Origin: Bacillus cereus ATCC 14579
GTDB lineage: Bacteria > Bacillota > Bacilli > Bacillales > Bacillaceae_G
Direction of reading: 5' to 3'
NCBI RefSeq assembly: GCF_000007825.1
Contig: NC_004722.1
Coordinates: 4,070,501-4,134,500, forward strand
DNA length: 64,000 bases
Position 1 is the first letter of the stretch. Every line of letters starts with the position of its first letter. Positions 17,560 through 26,540 of this stretch are shown one piece after another. Made by a program: the position numbers and the translations under genes. The notes below the pieces were generated by a model. It saw nothing but the letters and a program-made list of their open reading frames with translations, was not told where the DNA came from and made no database searches.

Positions 17560-17655
17560 TTTCACCCTGCGCTAACGAGTAGTCCCCTTAAACGCCCGAT
17601 TGATGAAGACTATTAATTAAAAGGAAATAAAGCTCCCACTAGTTAAAGTTTCACC
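17560..17655 (-). repeat. Candidate B. cereus-group interspersed repeat
   Basis: On the minus strand a block GAAACTTTAACT (17641-17652) is followed by GTGGGAGC and then AATCGGGCGTTTAAGGGG (17584-17601). The same two blocks, GAAACTTTAA and AATCGG-C-TTTA-GGG, recur in the element at 38449-38580. The family resembles the bcr repeats known from this group, from memory only. The element lies between the nucleotidase and the SGNH hydrolase gene. Confidence 0.45.
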
Positions 17656-17826
17656 TTATCTGACATTATCATATATAAAGTTCTTTCCTATCGTCAATAT
17701 TTTTTGACAAACTTCAACAAATTTTCTGTAAAGTTATTATAAACTTTTCATAAACATATAATATGCCCTTACATTGCTAATACTGCTGAATATGATACAA
17801 TTACCAATTACAAGGAGGATGAATTT

Positions 17827-18606
17827 ATGAAAAAAGTCATCTTAACAATTGTTTGTCTCCTCCTTCTGATCATTTCTTATTCTTATTTTGAAAAGAACGA
17901 CGAGACAAAACAAAATGAATCTGAAGAAAAAACAGAAAAAACATCTGCCCCAAATTGGATTGATAAGCAAACAAACGAATCTTTTTATCATCTTGTATTA
18001 GGTGATTCACTCGCTAAAGGATACGGATCGACACAAGGTGGATTTGCTGAATTAGCTTCTAAGCAAATAGAAGCACAAATTCATAAACCAATTACAGTAG
18101 AAAACCTTGGGGTAAACGGTCTTACAACAGATCGTCTCGCTAAAAAAGTTCAATCAGAAGATGTAAAGGAAAAAATTAGAGCAGCAAATATAATTACAAT
18201 TAATATTGGAGGAAATAATTTATTTCGTTTAAATCGTGATGTTGGTGTTATAGATGGTATAAAAATGTTAAATAAAGAAAAAGCTCATTTTGAAGCGGAT
18301 ATAAAAAGTATTGTAAAGACAGTTCGAGATCAAAATCCGGATGCTTTACTCATTCTCTCAGAACTCTATAACCCATTACAACTCGATGACTCCATCGCAA
18401 GTTATGCAGATATGTTTTTAGATGGCTGGAATGAATCTGTTTATTCCATTTCCAAAACAAATCAACCATCTATCGTTTTACCAATTCGCAAATTAATATC
18501 GAATGATAAAAAAGAGTTATTATTTGACCAAGTACACCCAAATGATAACGGCTATGCAATTATTGCCAATACATTTACAAAGCAAGTGTTATCCTACAAA
18601 TATTAA
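17827..18606 (+). CDS. SGNH/GDSL-family hydrolase, membrane-anchored
   Basis: A 259-residue esterase/lipase-like protein. An N-terminal hydrophobic segment (residues 3-21) without a lipobox cysteine suggests a signal anchor, then a charged linker. The SGNH blocks are clear: VLGDSLAKGYG (serine), the Gly-rich block, NIGGNNL (asparagine) and DQVHPNDNGY (Asp/His). It has a strong ACAAGGAGGATG ribosome site. Substrates of this group include acyl esters and peptidoglycan acetyl groups; which applies here is unknown. It is transcribed alone or with the following MarR gene. Confidence 0.88.
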   Translation: MKKVILTIVCLLLLIISYSYFEKNDETKQNESEEKTEKTSAPNWIDKQTNESFYHLVLGDSLAKGYGSTQGGFAELASKQIEAQIHKPITVENLGVNGLTTDRLAKKVQSEDVKEKIRAANIITINIGGNNLFRLNRDVGVIDGIKMLNKEKAHFEADIKSIVKTVRDQNPDALLILSELYNPLQLDDSIASYADMFLDGWNESVYSISKTNQPSIVLPIRKLISNDKKELLFDQVHPNDNGYAIIANTFTKQVLSYKY

Positions 18607-18678
18607 AGCGACCATGAAACAATTCTATTTTTATAACATGTCTTTTTTGTTACAATGATAGTGGAAGGGGGCCTTTAT

Positions 18679-19125
18679 ATGGAATCACGCGAGTGGGAAC
18701 GTATTGTTGATCATCTTCTTTCGCTAGTGCCTCTTTTTTATCGCAAATTTATGCTTCCTGGAGAATTTTCTTCTCAAAGACATATGCCGCCATCACATAC
18801 ACAAGTATTACTGCTTTTGCATGAAAACGGCACATTAGCAGTTTCCGAAATCGGCAAGCGGCTAGCGATTTCACGGCCTAACATGACACCTCTATTAAAC
18901 AAACTTATTCAAGAAGAACTAATAGAGCGTCATTATAGCGAAAAAGATCGACGGGTCATTTTAATTTCTCTAACAGCTGAAGGGAAATTATTAGTAAATC
19001 AGTATCAGCAATTCATTTTAGACAAACTAAAAGAAAATTTCCAAACATTATCTGAGGAAGAGCGCGAAAAGCTCATTCATTCTCTTCAAACCATTCAAAA
19101 TTTAATTTTGAAAACAAACGTATAA
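18679..19125 (+). CDS. MarR-family transcriptional regulator
   Basis: A 148-residue winged-helix regulator. The recognition region VSEIGKRLAISRPNMTPLLN and the wing HYSEKDRRVILISLT are typical of MarR. I start at ATG 18679, seven bases after GAAGGGGG. The ATG at 18655 overlaps the likely -10 element (TACAAT, 18651-18656) and has no ribosome site. It may regulate itself or the neighbouring hydrolase. No ligand can be deduced. Confidence 0.9.
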   Translation: MESREWERIVDHLLSLVPLFYRKFMLPGEFSSQRHMPPSHTQVLLLLHENGTLAVSEIGKRLAISRPNMTPLLNKLIQEELIERHYSEKDRRVILISLTAEGKLLVNQYQQFILDKLKENFQTLSEEEREKLIHSLQTIQNLILKTNV

Positions 19126-19152
19126 AGCTGCTTCTAAATAGAAGCAGCTTTA
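19123..19152. terminator. Bidirectional terminator
   Basis: A TAAAGCTGCTTCTA/TAGAAGCAGCTTTA perfect stem overlaps the MarR stop and the end of the convergent Tyr-rich gene. Confidence 0.88.
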
Positions 19153-19365
19153 TGATTCGTAATAATTACCATAGTACACATTGGAATATGGCCATGTTGT
19201 TAAATATGGTTTTTTTTCCTGTGTAGGCTGTTGTTGTGGTAATTGTGGTATTTGTGATAATTGCTGTAATTGTTGTTGCCGATATAATTCGTATTGTCTA
19301 CTCGTATCATAAACCGGATAATAATTTACATATGGATATACTTGAGGTACGTAATAATAATACAT
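19150..19365 (-). CDS. Tyr/Gln-rich small protein
   Basis: A 71-residue protein of very low complexity. It begins MYYYYVPQVYPYVNYYPVYD, has a middle QLQQLSQIPQLPQQQ stretch and a Tyr-rich tail. The start at 19365 is chosen for the AAGGAGG site eight bases upstream; the longer frame to 19419 lacks one. Such compositions occur in Bacillus spore-coat and spore-surface proteins, but nothing here proves that. It is downstream of and probably co-transcribed with the DUF2062 gene. I do not recognise a family. Confidence 0.65.
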   Translation of the reverse strand: MYYYYVPQVYPYVNYYPVYDTSRQYELYRQQQLQQLSQIPQLPQQQPTQEKKPYLTTWPYSNVYYGNYYES

Positions 19366-19422
19366 TATCCTCTCCTCCTTTTTCTTAAACATATTCAAAG
19401 GAGAAAATGGATGTGACATTGT

Positions 19423-19983
19423 TTATAATTGCACAAGTGGTTCTCTCACTCGTTTCTTCCTTTTCTTCAAGCGTAACTTACGGTTCTTTTCGTATAAATA
19501 ATGCACAACGAAATACGAAATGAGACCAAACACAACTCCTAAAATCGTCATTCCAATTAATACATACACTTCACTTTGTAATAAGCTCTTTAATATCGTA
19601 AAAATGTGACTTGAAAACAAGTCCGATATCGTAAATGGTTCATGATGAATTTTCTGTACATGAAATGGATAAATCATTTTTCCTAGCGCATACGCAAGCG
19701 GAAATAAAAATACTGGGAGAAACGATATTTTCCCAATAATATTGCCAATAACTGCCGCAGGAAAAGATCCCTTTGCTAACCTGACGATTGGATAAAATAT
19801 TACATATACGAGCGATGCCGTATAAATGACTAACATTTCTAAGCCGAATCCTATAGCAAACCCTAACGATACTTTCTTTGCGCCTTCTGGCGATCGAAGC
19901 AACTTATAATATTGAAACTTTAATATTCTCCACATCCGCTGAAAAAACGAATATGTTTTCTTAGTTGTTTTCACCCTCATCAT
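19423..19983 (-). CDS. DUF2062 membrane protein
   Basis: A 186-residue protein with a basic N-terminus, hydrophobic segments near residues 42-70, 77-104 and 133-160, and a very basic C-terminus (KLRLKKRKKRVR). The KKVSLGFAIGFGLEML to PAAVIGNIIGKISFLPVF core matches the DUF2062 family, integral membrane proteins of unknown function found widely in bacteria. The small Tyr-rich gene follows within 60 bp. Confidence 0.75.
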   Translation of the reverse strand: MMRVKTTKKTYSFFQRMWRILKFQYYKLLRSPEGAKKVSLGFAIGFGLEMLVIYTASLVYVIFYPIVRLAKGSFPAAVIGNIIGKISFLPVFLFPLAYALGKMIYPFHVQKIHHEPFTISDLFSSHIFTILKSLLQSEVYVLIGMTILGVVFGLISYFVVHYLYEKNRKLRLKKRKKRVREPLVQL

Positions 19984-20105
19984 CTCTTTAACTATATTTT
20001 TATATGTAGTATGTCCTTACACACTCTGAAAAACAAATTTAGTTTTCTCTTTTATTATAAATGATATCGAAATGGTTAACTAAATATACATATGACATTT
20101 TAATA

Positions 20106-20130
20106 TAAAAAAACCTCCCTTTTAGGAAGG
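20106..20130 (-). terminator. Terminator of the arginine operon
   Basis: A minus-strand CCTTCC-TAAAA-GGGAGG stem is followed by seven T. It overlaps the argF stop codon. Confidence 0.8.
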
Positions 20131-21072
20131 CTCTTCTACATTTTTAAATAAACTCACTAATAACGCTTTTTGAGCATGCAATCGATTACCAGCTTGCTCA
20201 AAGACGATAGACTGCGGTCCATCTATAATTTTTCCTGTTACTTCTTCTTCACGATGGGCAGGTAAACAGTGTAAGAAACGATATGTTTGCTTCGCATGCT
20301 TAACAAGTTCGTTATTGATTTGGTAAGGTTGAAATAAAGAATATTTCTCTTCTTCGCCCTCTTGCCCCATGCTCATCCAAACGTCAGTATAAATGAAATC
20401 AGCTTCATTCACCGCTAATTCAGGATCATGCAAAACTTCAATTTCAGCTCCTGTTTCCTTGGCAATCGCTAACGCTTTTTTTACAATCTCTTCATTCGGT
20501 TCATATCCTACAGGCGTTGCAACAGTCATATGCATTCCGACTTTTGCACTCGCTAGCAACAATGAATGACATACATTATTTCCGTCACCTACGTAAGCCA
20601 ATTTTATTCCTTTAAATGTATTTGTTTCTTCATATATTGTCATGAGGTCTGCCAATGCTTGACAAGGATGATGATCATCCGTTAAACCGTTAATAACAGG
20701 AATACTCGATTCTTTTGCAAGCTCTTCTACATCCGCGTGCGAGAATGTACGTATCATAATCCCGTCAATATACTGCGATAATACTTTCGCAGTATCTGAA
20801 ACAGTTTCTCCTCTTCCCATTTGCATCTCTTTTCCACTTAAAAACATACCATGTCCCCCGAGTTGTACCATTCCCGCTTCAAAAGATACACGAGTACGAG
20901 TTGAATGCTTATCAAAAATAAGCCCTAATATTTTGCCTTGTAATAAAGGCTCTTGCTTATTCTTTTTTAAATATATAGCGAACTCAATTAAAGAAATAAT
21001 TTCTTCTTTCGTTAATTCTTCTAGTGTTAAAAGATCTTTCGTATTTAATTTCGGTACTTGTACAGTTGACAT
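20122..21072 (-). CDS. argF: Ornithine carbamoyltransferase
   Basis: A 316-residue anabolic OTCase forming citrulline from ornithine and carbamoyl phosphate. The carbamoyl-phosphate motif STRTR is at residues 57-61. HPCQALADL and the ornithine-site HCLPAHR are present. It is the last gene of argC-J-B-D-F, 12 bp after argD, so it is presumably ArgR-regulated with the operon. Length and motifs are normal. Confidence 0.95.
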   Translation of the reverse strand: MSTVQVPKLNTKDLLTLEELTKEEIISLIEFAIYLKKNKQEPLLQGKILGLIFDKHSTRTRVSFEAGMVQLGGHGMFLSGKEMQMGRGETVSDTAKVLSQYIDGIMIRTFSHADVEELAKESSIPVINGLTDDHHPCQALADLMTIYEETNTFKGIKLAYVGDGNNVCHSLLLASAKVGMHMTVATPVGYEPNEEIVKKALAIAKETGAEIEVLHDPELAVNEADFIYTDVWMSMGQEGEEEKYSLFQPYQINNELVKHAKQTYRFLHCLPAHREEEVTGKIIDGPQSIVFEQAGNRLHAQKALLVSLFKNVEEPS

Positions 21073-21084
21073 GAAACTTCCCCC

Positions 21085-22245
21085 TTATATGATTGATACG
21101 TTTTTTGTACAAACTACTTTTTTTATTATATATACTGCCTGTTCTAACTCTTCATTCGTGACAATGAGTGGCGGTAATAGTCTTATAACATTAGGGCCTG
21201 CTTGTAATACGAGAAGTCCTTCGTTTTCTAGTTGTTCTATAAAACTTGCAACTTCATGCTTACACTCAATCCCAATCATAAGCCCTTTACCACGTATATT
21301 TTGAATACATTCGACATGCTGTAATTCCTCTTGCAACTTCTCTAATACGTACTCGCCTTTTTCTTGTACTTCTTTTAAAAACGATGGTTTTTTACTCACT
21401 TGCAATACTTCTTTCGCTGCAGCCATCGCGATGTAATTCCCGCCAAAAGTTGAACCGTGCGATCCTGCAGTAAACGACGTTCCGAGCTCTTTCCCGCCAA
21501 TCATCGCTCCGACAGGAATCCCATTCCCAAGTGCCTTTGCAACGGTAACGATATCAGGCTCTATTCCCACTTGTTCATAAGCGAATAGTGTTCCAGTTCT
21601 TCCTATCCCCGTTTGTACTTCGTCTATAATAAATAAGGAACCGAACTTATTACATAATGTTTCAATCTCTTTCAAAAAAGATAGATCAACAGGTATTACT
21701 CCTCCCTCTCCTTGAACTACTTCTACCATTACCGCCGCAACTTCTTCATTCATTACTTCCTCTAATGCTTTAATATCGTTAAAAGGGATATGTAAAAAAG
21801 ATGGAAGTAATGGACCAAATCCTTCTTTTACCTTATCTTGGCCTGTTGCACTCATCGTTCCAAATGTTCTACCGTGAAAAGACTGCTGGCATGTTACGAC
21901 GAGAGATTTTCCAGTATGCTTACGTGCTAACTTTAAAGCCGCTTCATTTGCCTCTGCCCCACTATTACAGAAAAACACATAATCTAATGCTCTATTTTCT
22001 GTTAATAATGACGCAACTTCTTCTTGTAAGCTGTTTGTAAACAGGTTAGATATATGCCATATATCATCAAGTTGCTCTTGTACACCTTTGAGAACAGTAG
22101 GGTGACAATGTCCTAAATTACATACGCCAATTCCTGATGTAAAATCTAAATATTCCTTACCTTTATTATCAATAACTTTCGTTCCAGTTCCCTTTACAAA
22201 CTCAATAGTTCTTCTGCCATACGTTTGAAAAAGATGACTCGTCAT
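21085..22245 (-). CDS. argD: Acetylornithine aminotransferase
   Basis: A 386-residue class-III PLP aminotransferase of the acetylated ornithine pathway. IDEVQTGIGRTG and the PLP-lysine region TVAKALGNGIPVGA are visible. I start at the ATG at 22245, which overlaps the argB stop codon as ATGA. The longer frame would extend 13 residues into argB without a ribosome site. Translational coupling with argB is likely. Confidence 0.95.
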   Translation of the reverse strand: MTSHLFQTYGRRTIEFVKGTGTKVIDNKGKEYLDFTSGIGVCNLGHCHPTVLKGVQEQLDDIWHISNLFTNSLQEEVASLLTENRALDYVFFCNSGAEANEAALKLARKHTGKSLVVTCQQSFHGRTFGTMSATGQDKVKEGFGPLLPSFLHIPFNDIKALEEVMNEEVAAVMVEVVQGEGGVIPVDLSFLKEIETLCNKFGSLFIIDEVQTGIGRTGTLFAYEQVGIEPDIVTVAKALGNGIPVGAMIGGKELGTSFTAGSHGSTFGGNYIAMAAAKEVLQVSKKPSFLKEVQEKGEYVLEKLQEELQHVECIQNIRGKGLMIGIECKHEVASFIEQLENEGLLVLQAGPNVIRLLPPLIVTNEELEQAVYIIKKVVCTKNVSII

Positions 22246-23009
22246 GCAATACTCACACCTTTCGTTACCGTCGTTCCAATACACTCTCCCGTAACCTCAG
22301 TAAAATCTTTTGTACCATTCACAATACTTATCTTTTGCACTCCCATTTTTAATGATGCTAGTGCCGCCTGTACTTTTGGAATCATCCCACCTGTAATAAC
22401 ACCTGTTTCTATAAAAGTTGCAATTTCAGATTCATCCGTTTCCTTTACCAAATTCCCTTCATGTAATATTCCATCTACATCCGTAATAAAAACAAGCTCT
22501 TTTGCTCCTAACGCGGCCGCAATCCCAGCCGCAGCATTGTCCGCATTTATGTTATAAATTTCATTACCATTTACCCCGATTGGAGCAATAACAGGAATAT
22601 ACTCCATATTTATTAATCCTTTTAATAAAGCTGTTTCTACATAACTTACTTCCCCTACATATCCTATCTCTTCGCTGACAGGTTGAATTTGAAGTAAATT
22701 GCCGTCACACCCTGAACAACCTACCGCAAGTAAATTATGCTTTTGTAAATTCATTACGAGTTTTTTATTCGTACTTCCGCATAGCACCATTTGAACAACA
22801 TCCATAACTTCTTTTGGTGTTATCCGTAATCCATCTCTTTTTTCTACGTTGATGTTACAATCTTTTAATTTGGCATCAATTTCTGGTCCACCACCATGAA
22901 CAATCACTACTTTATACTTCTGCTGTAATTTCTTTATACATTCAAAAAACACATCATTTAATTGATTCAACATACTACCGCCGCATTTCACTACAATATA
23001 ATCGCTCAT
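22242..23009 (-). CDS. argB: Acetylglutamate kinase
   Basis: A 255-residue amino-acid kinase phosphorylating N-acetylglutamate. VVKCGGSM at the N-terminus, VIVHGGGPEID and the NADNAAAGIAAALGA nucleotide-site segment are seen. The start MSDYIVVK at 23009 follows AAGGAGAG by seven bases; the longer frame overlaps argJ without a site. The regulatory N-terminal extension of arginine-inhibited kinases is missing, consistent with the argJ-type cyclic pathway. Confidence 0.95.
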   Translation of the reverse strand: MSDYIVVKCGGSMLNQLNDVFFECIKKLQQKYKVVIVHGGGPEIDAKLKDCNINVEKRDGLRITPKEVMDVVQMVLCGSTNKKLVMNLQKHNLLAVGCSGCDGNLLQIQPVSEEIGYVGEVSYVETALLKGLINMEYIPVIAPIGVNGNEIYNINADNAAAGIAAALGAKELVFITDVDGILHEGNLVKETDESEIATFIETGVITGGMIPKVQAALASLKMGVQKISIVNGTKDFTEVTGECIGTTVTKGVSIA

Positions 23010-23020
23010 CTTCTCTCTCC

Positions 23021-24244
23021 TTATGTACGATAACAAGCATTTATTTTCACATATTCATAGCTTAAGTCACAGCCCCAAGCTGATCCTGTCTCTTCACCTA
23101 AGTGTAAGTACACATTAATGACTATTTCATCTTCTTGTAACCTCTCTTTCATTTTTTCTTCAGAAAATGTTTGAGGCTCACTATTTTTTAATACCGATAT
23201 AGATTGAAGAGTAATGTCAATTGTGTTCGGATTAATAGCTACTTCACTTTGTCCAATACTGCTAATAATTCGCCCCCAGTTTGGGTCTTCACCATGTATT
23301 GCTGTTTTCACAAGACTCGAACCGACTATTTGCTTTGCAATTTTTTTTGCCTCTTCATTCGTTTGAGCTCCTAGCACATTTACTTCTATTAACTTCGTAG
23401 CGCCTTCACCATCTTGCGCAATTTTTTTCGCTAAATCTTCACATACCTTCTGTAAAGCACCTACGAAAGTTTCCCAATCTGTATGTTCCATATTTATCGG
23501 CCTTGTTTCTGATAATCCACTTGCCATAACGATGACCATATCATTCGTAGAAGTATCTCCATCCACCGTAATTTGATTAAATGTATGATTCGTTATTTGT
23601 GATAACGCTGTTTGCAATACGTTATGCTCTATATGAGCATCTGTCGTAATAAAACTAAGCATCGTTGCCATATTCGGATGAATCATCCCTGAACCTTTTG
23701 CAACACCCGCAATCACCACTTTCTTCCCATCAATAATCATTTCATAGCAAGTTTCTTTCGTGATAAGATCCGTCGTTAAAATTGCTTCAGAAAAAGAATA
23801 TGCTTCACTTTCTTCCTTCGTCGGTATAAGAGTTGCAACCCCCTTTCGGATTATATCCATCGGCAGTGGAACACCAATTACACCTGTTGAAGCTACTGCA
23901 ACGTAATTTTCTTTCATCCCAAAATGTTCCGCCCCTAACACGCGCATCTCGTATGCGTCTTGTAATCCTTGCATTCCAGTACAAGCATTTGCATTTCCAC
24001 TATTAACGATAATTGCTTGTAACTTCCCTTCTGCCGTTATACTATCCTTCGTTACTTGCAAAGGGGCTGCTTGTATTTGATTCGTTGTATACACAGCGGC
24101 ACATGATGCTGGTACGTCACAAACGATTGCCCCTAAATCCTTTTTCTCCTTTTTCAGACCATTTACAGTACCAATTGCCGAAAAGCCTTTCGGCGTTACA
24201 ATTGAACCATTTTCTAATTTTGTAATAGACGCTACTTTAATCAT
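23021..24244 (-). CDS. argJ: Glutamate N-acetyltransferase ArgJ
   Basis: A 407-residue ornithine acetyltransferase that recycles the acetyl group between acetylornithine and glutamate. The self-cleavage site is visible in KGSGMIHPNMATML, where the Thr after Ala becomes the nucleophile of the beta chain. Two consecutive ATGs are possible; the second (24244) is better spaced from AAGGGGG. It sits between argC and argB as in B. subtilis. Confidence 0.95.
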   Translation of the reverse strand: MIKVASITKLENGSIVTPKGFSAIGTVNGLKKEKKDLGAIVCDVPASCAAVYTTNQIQAAPLQVTKDSITAEGKLQAIIVNSGNANACTGMQGLQDAYEMRVLGAEHFGMKENYVAVASTGVIGVPLPMDIIRKGVATLIPTKEESEAYSFSEAILTTDLITKETCYEMIIDGKKVVIAGVAKGSGMIHPNMATMLSFITTDAHIEHNVLQTALSQITNHTFNQITVDGDTSTNDMVIVMASGLSETRPINMEHTDWETFVGALQKVCEDLAKKIAQDGEGATKLIEVNVLGAQTNEEAKKIAKQIVGSSLVKTAIHGEDPNWGRIISSIGQSEVAINPNTIDITLQSISVLKNSEPQTFSEEKMKERLQEDEIVINVYLHLGEETGSAWGCDLSYEYVKINACYRT

Positions 24245-24254
24245 CATGTCCCCC

Positions 24255-25293
24255 TTATAGATAAAGCGGCATATGTTGTAAACCTGTTGTCTCTTCTAGT
24301 CCCGCTATTATGTTTGCATTTTGAATCGCTTGCCCAGCCGCGCCTTTCATCATATTGTCTATAACAGAAACGACCGTAACTCTTTCAGTTCTTTCATCGT
24401 AAGCTATGCCAATATCACAATAATTTGAGCCTCTCACTTCTTTTGGACTTGGAAATTTCCCTTGCGTACAAATTCCGGATGAAAGGCGATTGTTCATACG
24501 TTTCTTCATACAATTTTTGAAGTTGCTTTATTTCCATCTTTTGTTTTACTTTTGCATAAAGTGTAATCATAATTCCTCGTGATATCGGTATTAAATGTGT
24601 GCTAAATGTAATTGGCTGTGATTCACTATTCCATTCTGTAAGCATTTGCTCAATCTCCGGAACGTGCTGATGCTGGTTTACTTTATAGATATGTAAGTTA
24701 TCGTATAGCTCAGGAAAATGAGTCATTGTTGTTGGTGTTTTTCCTGCTCCTGATACCCCTGATTTCGCATCAATAATAATTGAATCTTCTTCAATCATGC
24801 TACTACGTATTAACGGCGCTATCGCTAGCAATGTGGCTGTAGCAAAACATCCTGGGTTTGCAATTAAATTTGCCTTTTGAATCTCAGTCCTTTTCCATTC
24901 ACTTAACCCATACACTGCTTTTCTAAGAATTTCTTCTTTCGCTGCTGGCCTTTTATACCACAGTTCATATGACGAAGGATCTATCATACGAAAGTCTCCA
25001 GATAGGTCAATTACTTTTAAACCTTCTGCTACTAACTTGGGAGTTAACTCCGCCGATACTCCTGCTGGTGTTGCTAGAAATACGATTTCTGCTTCTTTCC
25101 CTATTGTCTTCACATCAATTTCTTGTAACGTATGAACGAGAACATTTCGAAGATGCGGATATACATTTGTTATACACTCACCAACTTGCGAAAAAGAATG
25201 AAGAGATGCTATCGAAAAATATGGATGTTGTTCTAATAAACGAATTAATTCAATGCCCCCATATCCAGTGGCTCCAATAATTGCGACTTTCAT
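24255..25293 (-). pseudogene. argC: N-acetyl-gamma-glutamyl-phosphate reductase ArgC, frameshifted
   Basis: The first gene of the arg operon, split into two frames. The N-terminal frame (24415-25293) has GATGYGGIELIRLL, the catalytic ANPGCFATA and SGVSGAGKTPT, then leaves the family near PFIR. The C-terminal frame resumes with TQGKFPSPKEVRGSNYCD and ends MPLYL. Removing one base at about 24471-24476 (minus-strand GGAATTT to GGATTT) restores a 345-residue protein. If real, the strain could not reduce acetylglutamyl phosphate and should need arginine. The rest of the operon is intact, so a sequencing indel is also plausible. Confidence 0.9.
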
Positions 25294-25330
25294 AAGTTCC
25301 TCCTCAAATCGATTCTTTAAATTAAGTATG

Positions 25331-25359
25331 ATTATAATATTGTATATTTATAGAGTCAA
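25331..25359 (-). promoter_or_regulatory. Promoter of the arginine operon
   Basis: Minus-strand -35 TTGACT (25354-25359), 17-base spacer, perfect -10 TATAAT (25331-25336), and AGGAGG before argC. The AT-rich spacer with imperfect TATAAATATACA palindromes could hold ArgR boxes, which I cannot score. Confidence 0.8.
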
Positions 25360-25517
25360 TTAAATATTTATAAATTTTAAATTCTAAAAAAACTTAATTT
25401 TATTAGAAAAATAATATACTCAACCGAATTTTTATACAAAAATAGTGCATAGTAGTTTTTTTATTTCACTTCAAGTACAATAAAACAATACATACGTACA
25501 TACAGGCGGGAAAAAAT

Positions 25518-25706
25518 ATGAACGAAAAATTAATTGAGAAAATGATTATAAAAAGTTTTCAGCAATATCAATGCAGTCCAATATCAAAAGAAGATCAGGA
25601 AATGCTAGTGAAACATATTCAAACGGTGACTCATTCAAATATTGAAATTGATTTATACGAGGAGATTGAGGATATTGTTTATGATTATGTGACTGGAAAA
25701 CAATAA
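25518..25706 (+). CDS. yqzH: YqzH-like small protein
   Basis: A 62-residue acidic soluble protein (KMIIKSFQQYQCSPISKEDQ, IEDIVYDYVTG). It resembles the YqzH family of Bacillus, which has no assigned function, and it lies next to yqjQ, yqjP and proC as in B. subtilis. The ribosome site is weak (GGCGGG). The family call is partly contextual. Confidence 0.65.
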   Translation: MNEKLIEKMIIKSFQQYQCSPISKEDQEMLVKHIQTVTHSNIEIDLYEEIEDIVYDYVTGKQ

Positions 25707-25744
25707 AAAATAGGAGATTTCCATGTGGAAATCTCCTATTTTTT
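25704..25744. terminator. Bidirectional terminator yqzH/yqjQ
   Basis: An AATAGGAGATTTCC/GGAAATCTCCTATT stem with flanking A and T runs. The original yqjQ stop codon (TAG at 25736-25738) lies in its stem. Confidence 0.88.
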
Positions 25745-26531
25745 ACTTAATGATTTACCTGCTACACGTTCAAATAAACCTGGGAATAAAGCATAAAGTT
25801 TTGGACCAATTCCCATCCACTTCGGTAAGTTTACTTCACGTTTTTTTCGTGTGCATCGACTTTACGATTTGTTCTGCTACGTATGTTGGTTTTAACATGT
25901 AACGTCCCATATTCTTTACATATGTACCAGATTGATCCGCTATTTCAAAAAAGTTTGTATCTATCGGACCCGGATTAATTGCTGTAACATAAATATCTGT
26001 ATTCGCTAATTCCATGCGTAAACTATTCGTAAATCCTAATACAGCATGTTTCGTTGCTGCATACGCACTTGATTTCGGAGTTGCAATTTTTCCAGCAAGT
26101 GAAGCAATATTAATAATATGTCCTTCGTTCTTGTTTACCATATAAGGTAGTACCGCTTTCGTACATGCTACTAATCCAAATACATTTACTTGGAACATAT
26201 CTTTTACTTCACCCATTGACGCATCTTCAAACGTTTTAAAAATACCAAATCCCGCATTGTTTACTAATATATCAATACGTCCCACTTCTTGTAATACCTT
26301 TGAAAAAACAGACTGTACTTCCATCTCTTCACTTACATCTAATACATAATAATAGCAAGGCGTATTATAAGTTTCTTTAATTTTGTCTACTAACGCTTGT
26401 AGTTTCTCTTCTGTTCGAGCCATTAATACTGGAGTCGCTCCCTGTGCTGCAACTTGCATTGCAACTTGCTCACCAATCCCACTAGAAGCACCTGTAATGA
26501 CGATTACTTTATTTTGTAAACGTCCTGTCAT
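25736..26531 (-). pseudogene. yqjQ: Short-chain dehydrogenase YqjQ, C-terminal frameshift
   Basis: A short-chain dehydrogenase/reductase with TGASSGIGEQ (NAD(P) site), NNAGFG and the catalytic YAATKHA. The frame ends early at 25836 after MHTKK. Removing one A from a seven-A run (minus strand, near 25845-25851) restores REVNLPKW and a tail ending GKSLSKK at 25736, giving 264 residues. The break removes about 33 C-terminal residues only, so partial activity is conceivable. The ATG at 26531 follows AGGTG; the longer GTG start has a poorer site. The slippage-prone run makes indel error or phase variation possible. Confidence 0.85.
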
Positions 26532-26540
26532 TGCTGTCAC

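Noticed and set aside
24255..24509. Separate 84-residue gene
   Set aside because: It is the shifted C-terminal part of argC (TQGKFPSPKEVRGSNYCD), without its own ribosome site.
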